In this document: positions 37,457 to 47,147 of the stretch, one piece after another
Position numbering within the stretch: the first letter of the stretch is position 1
Layout of the letters: each line of letters opens with the position of its first letter
Origin: Gamarada debralockiae
Lineage: Eukaryota > Ascomycota > Leotiomycetes > Helotiales > Hyphodiscaceae
Assembly (NCBI GenBank): GCA_002803225.1
Contig: NXFV01001908.1
Coordinates: 1-64,000, forward strand
DNA: 64,000 nt
Direction: 5' to 3'
Notes under the pieces: generated by a model
What the model was told of the DNA's origin: nothing
The model's input: the letters and a program-made list of their open reading frames with translations, nothing else
The model's database searches: none
Made by a program: the position numbers and the translations under genes

Positions 37457-39097
37457 ATGGGCGATATTGAGGGCCTCAAGGCCCAATTAATAGTATGTTC
37501 TCTTCCGCTGTCTCGATCTGGGATAGTTCTAATAGAGCGTATTCAGAATGAGTTCGGTTCGACGCTAGAAACATCTTTGGTCTTCGCTATCTTGTCAGAT
37601 TTCGACCTTACGAATCAGTCGCAGCTAAAAGCTGCGCGAGAAACCCTCGAAGAGCTCCAAAAGAGTGCGAAGGAGGAAGAAGATAGCGGCTTCGATGCGA
37701 GCGCCAGCAGCGGAGCAGATTCGCTGCTACACAATGGGGAAGGAAATGCGCGAGGAGACAATGACAGCGGCAGCGGCAAGAGCTTACCGGGATGGTCCAG
37801 CAGTACCGACGACACCGAATTGACCCATGGTCTGTCCTCTCTGGATATAGACGGATCGTCCGTAAGCGATAAGAATGGAGAGGAGACGACTTATGGAACT
37901 GAACTAGACAGCCTGGATCAGGAAACCAAAGGATCTATGCTTGTTGAGATGTTTCCCGGATTGAAGCCATTCGATATAAAATGGACATTGAAGAAGGATA
38001 AATGGGATATCAATAAGGCGATCAATGATCTAATGACTCAGTCATTCATGGAGGAGAGTGGTACACGACAACGGGGCATAGAAGCCTTTTCAGAAACCGA
38101 TCTTCCGTCACAAATACGCAAAGGGAAGGGAAAGAAGAAGAGAAATCGAGTGCTGGACGATTTAAGCAGTCCTCTGGGCCCAGACTCACCTGCTGGAAGC
38201 AAATGGGACACGGGAAAACAAGATGTTCAGTTCATTGCGACAAGGACTGGCAAATCACCCAAAGAGATTGGATCTATATACCACAAGAACGGTGCTTCGA
38301 TACGTGCAACGATCGTGGCGGTGCTGGAAGCTCAAGCTGCGTTAATGATCGAATGCGATGACCCTCTCCTCGAAAGTAGTGCTATCGATCTAGGCCACGA
38401 ATTCCCCACCCTCCCGCTGCACCTTCTCGAGCCCCTGGTCCAAGTCACCCACCCTTCAACAGCCAACGCTCATGAGCTGGCACAAGCTCTCGTCTACCAA
38501 CCAACGGTTAGCAAACCAAATATACAAATCGAGTTCCGACATGCACCTATCGAGCTCGATTCCAAACCGCTGAAATCAGCATCCTCTAACATACTCAGCT
38601 CAGCACTCACACTGGATACAGCAACCAGCCTGGCGAAAAAATACACCAAGGAGCGGGAAGAAGCCTTCACACAAGCCCGAGCCGCATACCGAAAGGGCAA
38701 ATCCGATCACCTAATGGGCGGTGCTGCAGCATATTACTCAGAACTTGGACGAGCAGCCGATTCCCGACTGAAGAGCGCGCAGAGCGCGGCGGCCGATGCT
38801 CTCGTTGCTAGCCAAAGTTCCAGAACCGAACTGGATCTCCATGGTGTGAATGTACAAGACGGTAAGAGAATCACCAAGGAACGAGTCATGACCTGGTGGC
38901 ATGAATTAGGAGAGTCTCGAATCAGCGGCAAAGACGTTGCTGCTGAGTATAGAATTGTGACGGGTGTGGGATATCATAGTGAGGGCGGAAAGAGCAGACT
39001 TGCTCCTGCCATCTTAAAGATGTTGATGAATGATGGTTGGAAGGTCCAAGTCGGCACTGGAGTTTTGGTTGTTACTGGGATTGCTAAGAGATCTTAG
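37457..39097 (+). CDS. CUE-DUF1771-SMR protein (Cue2-like mRNA surveillance nuclease)
   Basis: 546 codons if unspliced, but a 45-nt intron (37493-37537, GTATGT..AATAGAG) of 3n length probably interrupts it; removal gives KAQLI-RIQNEFGSTLE, smoother than the unspliced VCSLPLSRSG insert. A CUE-like helix set is at about residues 160-200 (LVEMFPGLKPFDIKWTLKKD, then AINDLM). The C-terminal third has DUF1771 (ARAAYRKGKSDHLMGGAAAY) and the SMR domain (LDLHGVNVQDGKRITKERVM and IVTGVGYHSEGGKSRLAP). In yeast Cue2 the SMR domain cuts mRNA at collided ribosomes in no-go decay; the same role is inferred here. The LDLHGV and TGVGYHS motifs are intact. Tail to tail with BCKDH E1-alpha, 293 bp apart. Confidence 0.85.
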   Translation: MGDIEGLKAQLIVCSLPLSRSGIVLIERIQNEFGSTLETSLVFAILSDFDLTNQSQLKAARETLEELQKSAKEEEDSGFDASASSGADSLLHNGEGNARGDNDSGSGKSLPGWSSSTDDTELTHGLSSLDIDGSSVSDKNGEETTYGTELDSLDQETKGSMLVEMFPGLKPFDIKWTLKKDKWDINKAINDLMTQSFMEESGTRQRGIEAFSETDLPSQIRKGKGKKKRNRVLDDLSSPLGPDSPAGSKWDTGKQDVQFIATRTGKSPKEIGSIYHKNGASIRATIVAVLEAQAALMIECDDPLLESSAIDLGHEFPTLPLHLLEPLVQVTHPSTANAHELAQALVYQPTVSKPNIQIEFRHAPIELDSKPLKSASSNILSSALTLDTATSLAKKYTKEREEAFTQARAAYRKGKSDHLMGGAAAYYSELGRAADSRLKSAQSAAADALVASQSSRTELDLHGVNVQDGKRITKERVMTWWHELGESRISGKDVAAEYRIVTGVGYHSEGGKSRLAPAILKMLMNDGWKVQVGTGVLVVTGIAKRS

Positions 39098-39390
39098 ACT
39101 GATGAGTTGCGATATTTGTAGCATGACAAGGCGTCTGGATTATCATTTTTGGCGCCCTATAAGGTGGATATTCTCTATTTGGGGATATAATGTATGGCAT
39201 GGTGTGGACTTTTTGCATTTTAGCGGCATATGTTTAGAGTTTGGGGATATTGACGGCTGATGATATCAGCCTTGTCGAGACGACACTTTGTGGAGATATA
39301 ATATCATGTCTGAGTTTCGAAACTGACGAATGATCCAATCTCAGTTGTCATGGGAATCTTTGATCTCTTTGCCACGGGCAGTGTATTCTT

Positions 39391-40854
39391 TCATTTCGAC
39401 AAACTATCTATCCCGCCCTCAAACTCCCCAACATCATATTCCTCTGGATACCTCTTAATAACATCCCTCAACTCTCTCATCTGTCTCTGCGTCTCCGGAG
39501 TCATCTCCTCATATATATCCTCAAACATCGTTCTAATCGGCGGTTTCTTCTCCTTCTCCGCCTCCGCGAATGCTTTCAACACCTCCTTTCTAATCCTGCT
39601 TCTAGCCTCCTTTTCTTTCTCCTCATTCCAAATGCCTTTCTTCTCTAAATACTTTCGCAGTCTAGTAATCGGGTTATCTCTCCGTTTCCAGTCTTCGACC
39701 TCTACTCGAGCTCGGTAGGCAAACGAATCATCGCTCGTGCTGTGATGCGAGATGCGGTAGGACATTGCTTCGATGAGCACTGGGCGTCCACCGTCTTTCA
39801 ACGCCAGCTCTCGAGCCTTGAGAGTGGCTTCTCGCACGGCCCAGATATCGTTACCATCTACCCGAATGGTGTCAATGCCGTATCCAGTCCCTCGACTGGC
39901 AATTCCGTCGCCACGGTACTGCTCTAAAGTAGGTGTGCTGATGGCATATCCGTTATTTCTGCAGATGAAGATCACGGGACAAGAACGCGTAGCTGCAATG
40001 TTGAGAGCAGCGTGAAAGTCTCCTTCACTGGCTGCACCTTCGCCGAAATAGCATGCTACTACTCGAGGCGGTGTGTTGGGATCTGTGAGACGTTGCATTT
40101 TGAGGGCGTAGGCTGCGCCGGCGGCTTGGGGGATTTGCGTTGCTAACGGGGAAGAAATCGTATGCTGTGACCCTATTAGTATGATTCAATTAGAATAATG
40201 GGAAGGGGACATACGATTTTCAAAGCAGCACTCCCATAATGAACCGGCATATTCCTCCCCTTTCCGGCATCCCTCCTATTAGCAAAAAGCTGGCTCATAA
40301 ACTCCTCAAACGTATATCCCCTCTGTACGAAAACCCCCGCCTCTCTATATTGGCTAAAGACCACATCGTCTTTCTCTAACGCACTCGCAGAACCCACACA
40401 GGTTCCTTCCTCCCCTTGACTTGTCATGTAGAAACTCAATCGGCCTTGTCTTTGCGCGTCGAACATTATTAGGTCCATGATTGAGACGGAGAGCATGTTT
40501 TGGTACATTTCCAGCGCGAGGGAATCGGGTCCGGGTGTCATGGCACTGTCGATTATATCGCCGTCGGGGGAGGTGCAGCGGTAAGTGGGTATCGCGGGGT
40601 AGGTTGAGGGGTGTTCGAAGGAGAGGGCGGATGTGAATTTGCTGTCTACTGCGCCGGGGAAGCGGACTCTGTGCTTCGTCAGTGATGTCATATTAAGGGG
40701 GCTTTGAGCAGACTTACCCTGCTGCACCGGGCTTTTGAGACAGCGAGGAAGACCATCTTTGGCTTTGGAGGAGAGGGAAGATGGGAGTTCCTCTTTGTAC
40801 AGCTGTTGACCGGCAACCTCGCACAAGACGAGATCCGTATCTTTGAACTCTCAT
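39391..40854 (-). CDS. Branched-chain 2-oxoacid dehydrogenase E1 subunit alpha, mitochondrial
   Basis: CDS complement(join(39391..40164,40215..40668,40718..40854)), 454 aa. Thiamine-diphosphate enzyme that decarboxylates the keto acids of Leu, Ile and Val in the mitochondrial matrix. ATG 40854 opens a basic presequence (MRVQRYGSRLVRGCRSTAVQ). Then RFPGAVDSKFTS, YRCTSPDGDII and MYQNMLSVSIMDLIMFDAQR-QGR, the family opening. The thiamine motif is FGEGAASEGDFHAALNIAAT ... CRNNGYAIS, and the phosphorylation-loop sequence SYRISHHSTSDDSFAYR is intact, so kinase regulation is likely. Two introns (49 and 50 nt) keep frame at QKPGAAG-VRFPGA and ALKI-HTISSP. The open frame upstream of ATG 40854 begins only with TTG, hence the choice of start. 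Confidence 0.95.
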
Positions 40855-41510
40855 GGCTGTTGGTTTAGATTCGGTAGGTCCGACTTCATGTCGGGTCCTC
40901 AATTACACTCATTTGGAAAAGAAGAAAGGAGCAATTGAATTGCGGACGGTCGGATACTTGAATGAGACGAAATCCTGGGGAAAGAAAACAAGCCGACTGT
41001 AAGCGGGGAAGCACGACTCATGCCGCAACATATCACGTGTCTCCCTGAATCGTGGATAAATTGGGCTGGGGTTCTCGCAACTAAATAAGCTACAATTTTA
41101 TGTCAACGTTCCATCGTCATAAGTACATCAGCTTCACCAGCTCCACTCTTGTCTACTGGGCCCCGGCGATGCCCTGACTAGCGCGACGTGAATGCTTGCC
41201 TTATCCAGGGGTTTGGCCAACCTCGAGACGAATCCTGTCGATGTGCCGACAACAGCAATATCTAAGGAGGGAGAATCGTTTGCTAGAACTCGACAGATAT
41301 GTAAATAAACCGTCGCTATAGCAACAACGAGAGCATAGATCTCATCTGACACGTTACCATTGAATATCCCAAAATAAAAGTTGAGAGAACATATCAATCC
41401 ACAGCCCTGAGTAAGTACACGTAGCAAGCCATAAGTCATAAGTCATAAGCCGAAGTTCAAGAACCAAAAAAAGAAAAGAAAAAAAGGAAGCAACGAAGAG
41501 AAAGCCCCAC
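40855..41510. other. Spacer between BCKDH E1-alpha and the T5orf172 gene
   Basis: No independent gene is supported. The left part contains a polypyrimidine run when read on the minus strand (41460-41510), which may be an intron of the neighbouring T5orf172 gene ending CTTACTCAG near 41408. Confidence 0.4.
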
Positions 41511-44054
41511 TTACGCTTGCGCAACAACCTTGACAACTGGCGGCGCTTCACTCTCCAACACCTTCAGTCCGTTCAAACCTTTCAGAACCCCATTCGCTTC
41601 CCCGGTAGAGATTTCGTTGTAAAGCCCATCAATGATCTTGAAAGCCGCCTTTTCCGAATACATTGGTGTCTGGTCTTCTACTAGCGTTGCTTCTGCATCC
41701 CACCCATCCGCTCCCGTCCCCGTTTTGTTTTTCGTTGCTGTGCTTTCATCTTGATCGTGAGACTTAATCTCCTCGCGTGTCTGTCCGTCACACCCGAGGA
41801 GCTCACTCTCAGGCTCCGCTTGCCCGTTCCCTTCAACATTCTGCTGATGTTGCATGATTGAAGTAAGCGTCTCCGCTATTTCCTCTTGCTCGTCAGTGCC
41901 CAGGGAGAGCAGCGCCTCCGAGATCTCTGTTACAAGTGGCGCTGGGGGATCGAATACCATGTCGGCTTTGGATCTGGGAGAGGCAGATGTGGCTGATGAG
42001 TCTGACGGATTGGGTTCAGAAGAAGGGTCTGCGAAGTTGAGAGGTGGGGAGTTGGTGCTGGTGCTGGTGTTGGTGCTGGTATGGGTGTTCGTCTGAGGAA
42101 TGTCTTCACTGGGTGTGGCTGAGGGTGAGGTTACTGAGAGTGAAGCTGAGGCTGAGGCTGAGACCGATGAGTTGATATTGGGATTGGATGAGGTATCAAC
42201 GACAGCAATGTTAGTGTCAGAGTTGGTGATGATATGTATTGTACTGGTTTCCTCGGTTCCAGTGCTTGGACTTGGTTTTGTCTCTTGTGAGGAAAGTGTG
42301 TCTTGAGGGAAGATTGTGGATTGGAGGAGTGGTGAAGAAGGCAGCGGTATCTGCTCGGGCGGTAACTCCTCCTTGACTGGTGTTCTCTCCGGTGCCAATA
42401 CTTCATTTACCGGTTCGCTCTTGGGTAGTGACTCCGCCTTAAACAGTGACTCTGCCTTAAACGGCGGCCCGGTCTTCGACAATGGCTCGATTTTGAACGG
42501 CGGCTCGGCTGTGAACAGGAACTGCGTTCTGGGTAGTGGTTCAATTTTAAAGAGTGGTTCGGTCTTTGGTAATGGCTTCCTCTTGAACAGTGGATCGCTC
42601 TTGGGCTGTATCTGCGCTTTGGGAAAGGAAATTTCCACTAGCGGGATTTGTTTAGGCAATGCCTCACTCTTGAGCAGCGGTGTCTCTTTGGGTAATGTCG
42701 GCTGCTCGATCCGTAGCGAATCCACGCGCATTAATGCCTCCTTAGGGGCCTCCAGGCGTCCTATCTTCGGTCCATATCCAAAGCCCACCTTCTCCTCAAT
42801 CTTCGGTACATGTCCCAGGTCTACCAGCTCCTCAACGAGCGTCGCCTCTTCAACCAAAGACGCCTCATGGTGCTCCCACAACCTTTTAGCAGTGACGACG
42901 TCCCCATTCCCATCCATCATCTCTATAAATTCCCTCCACGGGTTTTTCAACGACCCCTCCGAATCATATGGCTCAGCTCTTTTCATAAAATTTGCCCAAT
43001 CACCCAGCACCTGCGCCGCACGTTCTTTACTAATCTCGAACCACTCCTGATGACTCTTCCGACACCACGGAGCCTTGCACATCCGCTCCCGGCGCCATTC
43101 CTTAATCAGCTCGTGGTGCGTGAGGGTCTCGACTCGCTGGGCGTGCGGGACACAGTGCACGCTGAACAGTAGGTTCGGGTTGTATCCGCATTTCGACCAA
43201 TCTTCGAGACGGCGCAAGACGGACCTTGCGGTCCAGCCGATTTTGACGTGGCCCGGAGAAGAGGCCCGGTCGAAGATATAAAGCGAGCCGGTCTCGAAGT
43301 CTCGGCCTTCAAGGGGATCGAGGATTTTCCGGGAGACGGAGTCACTGGGAAGGAGGTTTTCTATGTGTGGACGGAACTCAGATAGGGGGGCCGGGGAGAT
43401 AGACGTGGTGGAGTTTGTGGAGATATTGGCTTCGCGAGGACGGAGATCGTAGTGTAGTTGGCTTCCAAAGGGTTGAAATGCGAATTCAGTAGTGGTTGAA
43501 GATCTCGAGGAGCCATATTGGTAGGATGATAAGCTCGCGACAGGTTTGGAGGGTGTTGCGTTGACACTAAAGGACGTTGGGGTATTGGGTTGGTAGTAGG
43601 ATGGGCTAGCAGTAGGGGTGTAGAGTGTTGTAGTGTGACTAGGAGTTGGTGTAGCTAGGGTGGTGTAAGCGTATGGGATGAAGATGCTCTCCTCAGGTTT
43701 TGGGACAGAGGTTGTATGATTGGATTGGTCGGCAGCGTGTCTCCGGATCTCATCTAGCCATCGCCGGGCTAGTGGTATCAAAAGACCAATGTCCTCTATG
43801 CGATCTCGATGTCGAGCACGACCCGATCTGCAGCAATTGCACAAGATATACTCTTGAAGTAGATCGATACTAACAGCCTCACTTGAGATTGCAATGATAG
43901 TTTTATGAAGCGCGATCGCCCGCCTGTTGTCGCTTTCTTGGCAAGTCCATTTGCATCTTACGCCCTTCTGGGTGAAAAATATGCATTGGCTTTGTTTTGA
44001 GGGATCAAGTTCGTAGAATAGGATGAAGAAGGATACACCTGGATTGTAAGCCAT
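41511..44054 (-). CDS. T5orf172 (DUF1766) domain protein with degenerate Pro/Lys/Phe repeats
   Basis: 847 aa from ATG 44054. The T5orf172 domain, a GIY-YIG-nuclease relative, is at about residues 250-345: GSLYIFDRASSPGHVKIGWT, then RLEDWSKCGYNPNLL, HCVPHAQRVETLTHHEL, CKAPWCRKSHQEWFEI. The Y-I..V-K-I-G pattern stands for the nuclease core; activity is not known for fungal members. Two cysteine pairs occur earlier (CKWTCQE, LCNCCRSG). A middle segment has about ten degenerate copies of a PLFKxEPLPKT unit (42420-42660), followed by Ser/Thr-rich and acidic stretches. The TAA at 41511 lies inside a perfect splice donor (GTAAGT), so the true end may be a few codons beyond an intron of about 100 nt (...VVAQA-AVD). 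Confidence 0.75.
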   Translation of the reverse strand: MAYNPGVSFFILFYELDPSKQSQCIFFTQKGVRCKWTCQESDNRRAIALHKTIIAISSEAVSIDLLQEYILCNCCRSGRARHRDRIEDIGLLIPLARRWLDEIRRHAADQSNHTTSVPKPEESIFIPYAYTTLATPTPSHTTTLYTPTASPSYYQPNTPTSFSVNATPSKPVASLSSYQYGSSRSSTTTEFAFQPFGSQLHYDLRPREANISTNSTTSISPAPLSEFRPHIENLLPSDSVSRKILDPLEGRDFETGSLYIFDRASSPGHVKIGWTARSVLRRLEDWSKCGYNPNLLFSVHCVPHAQRVETLTHHELIKEWRRERMCKAPWCRKSHQEWFEISKERAAQVLGDWANFMKRAEPYDSEGSLKNPWREFIEMMDGNGDVVTAKRLWEHHEASLVEEATLVEELVDLGHVPKIEEKVGFGYGPKIGRLEAPKEALMRVDSLRIEQPTLPKETPLLKSEALPKQIPLVEISFPKAQIQPKSDPLFKRKPLPKTEPLFKIEPLPRTQFLFTAEPPFKIEPLSKTGPPFKAESLFKAESLPKSEPVNEVLAPERTPVKEELPPEQIPLPSSPLLQSTIFPQDTLSSQETKPSPSTGTEETSTIHIITNSDTNIAVVDTSSNPNINSSVSASASASLSVTSPSATPSEDIPQTNTHTSTNTSTSTNSPPLNFADPSSEPNPSDSSATSASPRSKADMVFDPPAPLVTEISEALLSLGTDEQEEIAETLTSIMQHQQNVEGNGQAEPESELLGCDGQTREEIKSHDQDESTATKNKTGTGADGWDAEATLVEDQTPMYSEKAAFKIIDGLYNEISTGEANGVLKGLNGLKVLESEAPPVVKVVAQA

Positions 44055-44385
44055 TGCCGAGGGTGCTAACTACAGCTGCTGGCTTGGTTCGCCGAGAGGG
44101 AGGGACAAGGTATATGTAGTCCACCGCACCTGGGCGCGTGGAGAGACAGGAGGAACAATTTACTTCTCAAACCGATAATAGGCCTCGGACTGTTGCCTAG
44201 TCAGGCATATGTGTGGGACGAGAGTCCGTCAAAGCTGTCCGGCGGTTGGAGCCTGTATGCAGGAGGAGGAGGGCGGAGATACAGTGGGTCACATTATTAA
44301 TCCAGGATTTCGCGATTTTACGCGACTTTTCGCGTTCTCCCCCGTCAACACTCTTTATTCAGCTCTATGATATGCCTACACTACG
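44055..44385. other. Upstream of the T5orf172 gene, grading into transposon debris
   Basis: Holds the promoter of the minus-strand gene. 44300-44340 has repeated TTTCGCG/TTTTACGCG words that may belong to the terminal part of the Tc1-like relic that follows; no clean terminal inverted repeat was found. Confidence 0.35.
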
Positions 44386-45055
44386 ATGTCCCTTAGGCAA
44401 TTGAGCTCCAGTTATATTCCTAAGAGCGACTTGTCTCCTTATATACAAGGGAAATTTATTAGCAAAGCGGAAGAGAGCAAAAGACCTACATCAATCGCGA
44501 AAAAGCTAAATGTCTTTGATCAGACTATTTGTGACACCTCAAACTCGACCCATTACGCAACAAAGGACATTCAAGACCTAATCCTGGCTAGCTAGACAAA
44601 TATTCAAATCGATTTAAACATAACCTTATTACGTTCGTTCAAAAGGAGCCTAAATCATCGTTTGATAAGATCTGGAAGCATTTTAAGTCGAAAATAACAA
44701 ATTAGAGCCATTATCCACATTCTCGACATGATAGGGATACATCACTGGCGGTGTAAGAAGCGGCCAGCACTCACAGAGGTAGTGGCAGCTAAAAGTCTTG
44801 CCTAGTGCAAAGTGTAAAAGGATTGAACGCGCGTTGACTTCGGTAAGCATATCTGGACTGATGAGTGTTCAGCGGAGCGCGGGGCAGGTTAGGGCACAAG
44901 AATAGGTATTGTGCGAGCTAGACCAGAAATGGAACAAAATGATGGTCGCAATATACAAAAAGGGAAAGGATATTAGTGTAATGGTCTGGGCTGTGATTTA
45001 GTAGAAAGATAGGAAGGTCCACAAGTCAGACCTGTATATTCTTGAGAGGGGGTTA
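44386..45055 (+). pseudogene. Tc1/mariner-type transposase relic
   Basis: An opening of 69 codons (MSLRQLSSSYIPKSDLSPYI, then GKFISKAEESKRPTSIAKKL) matches the N-terminal helix-turn-helix of Tc1-like transposases. After frame breaks, further pieces of the DDE region can be read: RPALTEVVAAK-type sequence (44760), HIWTDECSAERGAGQ (44850, with the first catalytic Asp in WTDE) and KWNKMMVAIYKKGKDISVMV-W followed by two stops and SDLYILERG (44930-45055). At least three frameshifts or stops, so it cannot act. The family name rests on WTDECS-ERG and ISVMVW motifs known from fungal Tc1/mariner elements. Confidence 0.75.
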
Positions 45056-45069
45056 AAAATTTTTAGGTT

Positions 45070-45475
45070 CTTGAGGAGACTTTAGCGCCGAGGCGTTCTC
45101 ACCTCTCCAGACAAAACAGCAGGGGTCTCTGACTGAGGCGTCTTCTCCGGTCGCAAGCCTGAACCCTGTGTATTGGCTGTATCCTGTATTAATATGGACC
45201 AAGAAGATTTAGGGGTGTAGATGATCATTCTGGGCACAAGGCTAGATGTCAATGACAGGTGATAGATGCGATGGTGTCAAGGGTTCGACCTCGCCAAGCC
45301 AAATGACCAGCTTTGGGGCTAGGTACTTGTTGGATTTACAGGCCTGAGGCAGCAACATATGATTAACGACATAAGGATTAGATTACAGTTGCTATTTTAC
45401 ATGCCGCGTAGCCTGTATTTATAGTGCTCATGGTCCTGATTCCTCCACTGTAGCTAAGCATTCAAGGTCACCGAA
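45070..45475 (-). mobile_element. LTR-retrotransposon relic: LTR (copy 2) and start of a gag-like frame
   Basis: Minus strand. A TATA-bearing block CTATAAATACAGGCTAC (45410-45426) and following words (GTAATCTAATCC, CATATGTTGC, CCAACAAGTACC) match the order in copy 1 near 6170-6345. Beyond the LTR end, a short frame reads DTANTQGSGLRPEKTPQSET and PAVLSGEVRTPRR then stop (45090-45195), the kind of Thr/Pro/Arg-rich start seen in gag proteins. It is cut off where the Tc1-like relic begins. Borders approximate; no target duplication identified. Confidence 0.5.
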
Positions 45476-45700
45476 GCTGAATTTACAGGTCTCGCCACGC
45501 TGAAATATAGGCTATAGCCTCCGTAGAGCTGAGCCCAGCTCGCGCGGCTGGGGCTACGGGAAGCATCCGAACTTGCAGCCTCAGGCGACGAGGCTGAAAA
45601 ACTTGAACATATCGACGTGTGGATATTTTGGAGCGTCTTCCTAGGAGCATTGTGTGTTGAACCACCAATTGAGAGTAGATTCCGGTAAATTTCAGCATCA

Positions 45701-46681
45701 ATGGTCTCCCACTCAGCTTTCAGGCCCCTCCTGCGGTCTGCGAAGCTCCAACTCCCCCGCTCCCAGCCTCAACGATGTTTCTCCTCCTCGATCCGCAAAG
45801 CAGATTCCCCAGTACAACCCACAAACCATGAAAGAACAACACATTTCGGATTCGAAACCGTAGCAGAAGCCGAAAAAGAAGCGAGAGGTACCCCTCCCAA
45901 CTTCCCCCTCCTCCACCATACTAACAGCCTTCCAGTGGCCGGCGTATTCAGCAACGTAGCAACCTCTTACGACACCATGAACGACTTCATGTCCCTCGGC
46001 ATCCATCGCCTCTGGAAAGACCACTTTGTGCGCTCCATCAACCCCGGCTCCTCCTCCAACACCCCCTCAGAAGGCTGGAAAATGCTCGACATAGCCGGCG
46101 GAACAGGCGACATTGCGTTCCGGCTCCTAGACCACTGCACGAATATCAACAACTCCCCTCAATCTACCATCACAATCTCGGACATAAACCCATCCATGTT
46201 GGCTGAAGGTCGAAAACGGAGCCTCCAAACCGCATATGCGAATTCTCCCCGTCTGGATTTCTTGGTTGCCAATGCAGAACATTTGGATACCATTCCGGAG
46301 AATAGCATCGATTTGTATACAGTTGCCTTCGGGATCCGGAATTTCACGAATAAGGAGGCGGCTTTGAGAGAGGCGTATAGAGTATTAAAGCCAGGGGGTC
46401 TGTTTGCTTGTTTGGAATTCAGTGGGGTTACGAATCCGCTTTTCGATGCAGTGTATAAGAGGTGGAGTTTTGGGGCGATTCCACTCATTGGACAGCTGGT
46501 GGCGGGCGATAGGGCGAGCTATCAGTACTTGGTTGAGAGTATTGAACGGTTTCCCAAGCAAGAGCAATTCAGGGATATGATTAAGGACGCGGGATTTGTG
46601 GTGCCAGGCAAGGGCTGGGAGGATTTGACCGGTGGGATTGCGGCTATTCATAAGGGGATCAAACCTGTTGACAAGTCATGA
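45701..46681 (+). CDS. COQ5: 2-methoxy-6-polyprenyl-1,4-benzoquinol methyltransferase
   Basis: CDS join(45701..45887,45936..46681), 310 aa. C-methyltransferase of ubiquinone synthesis, matrix side of the inner mitochondrial membrane. Presequence MVSHSAFRPLLRSAKLQLPR is basic. The UbiE/COQ5 signatures are complete: YDTMNDFMSLGIHRLWKD, the SAM motif MLDIAGGTGDIAFRL, and AFGIRNFTNKEAALREAYRV followed by LKPGG and CLEFS. A 48-nt intron (GTACCC..ACTAACAGCCTTCCAG) is of 3n length and hidden in an open frame; removing it gives EARVAGVFSNVATSYD, which fits the family far better than the 16-residue insert. Convergent with the DUF2433 gene. Confidence 0.92.
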   Translation: MVSHSAFRPLLRSAKLQLPRSQPQRCFSSSIRKADSPVQPTNHERTTHFGFETVAEAEKEARGTPPNFPLLHHTNSLPVAGVFSNVATSYDTMNDFMSLGIHRLWKDHFVRSINPGSSSNTPSEGWKMLDIAGGTGDIAFRLLDHCTNINNSPQSTITISDINPSMLAEGRKRSLQTAYANSPRLDFLVANAEHLDTIPENSIDLYTVAFGIRNFTNKEAALREAYRVLKPGGLFACLEFSGVTNPLFDAVYKRWSFGAIPLIGQLVAGDRASYQYLVESIERFPKQEQFRDMIKDAGFVVPGKGWEDLTGGIAAIHKGIKPVDKS

Positions 46682-47147
46682 AATGATTTTAATGTGTATT
46701 ACGAGGATTGTATCATACATGTACCATAAGGATGGGTATGGAAGCATAGCAGGCGTAAATCACATCTCAGAAGAATCAGATACAAAGGATTTGTAGTATT
46801 TTCTATGCAGCCGCAAAACAAAATTCGCCAGCCAGCGTTCCTGTTTTCTGGCAGAACTAGAATACACGCAACGCTCTTTCGTAGCAAGCAATGATGCAAT
46901 AAGGGGGATCAAAAGTACAGAGAGAAGAAAAAAAGCCATCATCGCTTCGCACAAATATGGTCGTGAAAAGCATAAGCTAGTTGAACTCCCCTCCAATCCC
47001 CAATCACATAATACCTATGGTAATAGACCGAAAATAATGACGGCCTTCAATATCTTCTGTTCACAACCGTGTGACCATTAGAGAAGATGTACTAGGAAGG
47101 TAGACTTTTGGTGCGAAACAGCGGAAATGGACTCGAGACGGGTGTGA
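46682..47147. other. Convergent 3' spacer
   Basis: 466 bp between COQ5 and the DUF2433 gene; two 3' ends, no ORF. Confidence 0.35.
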
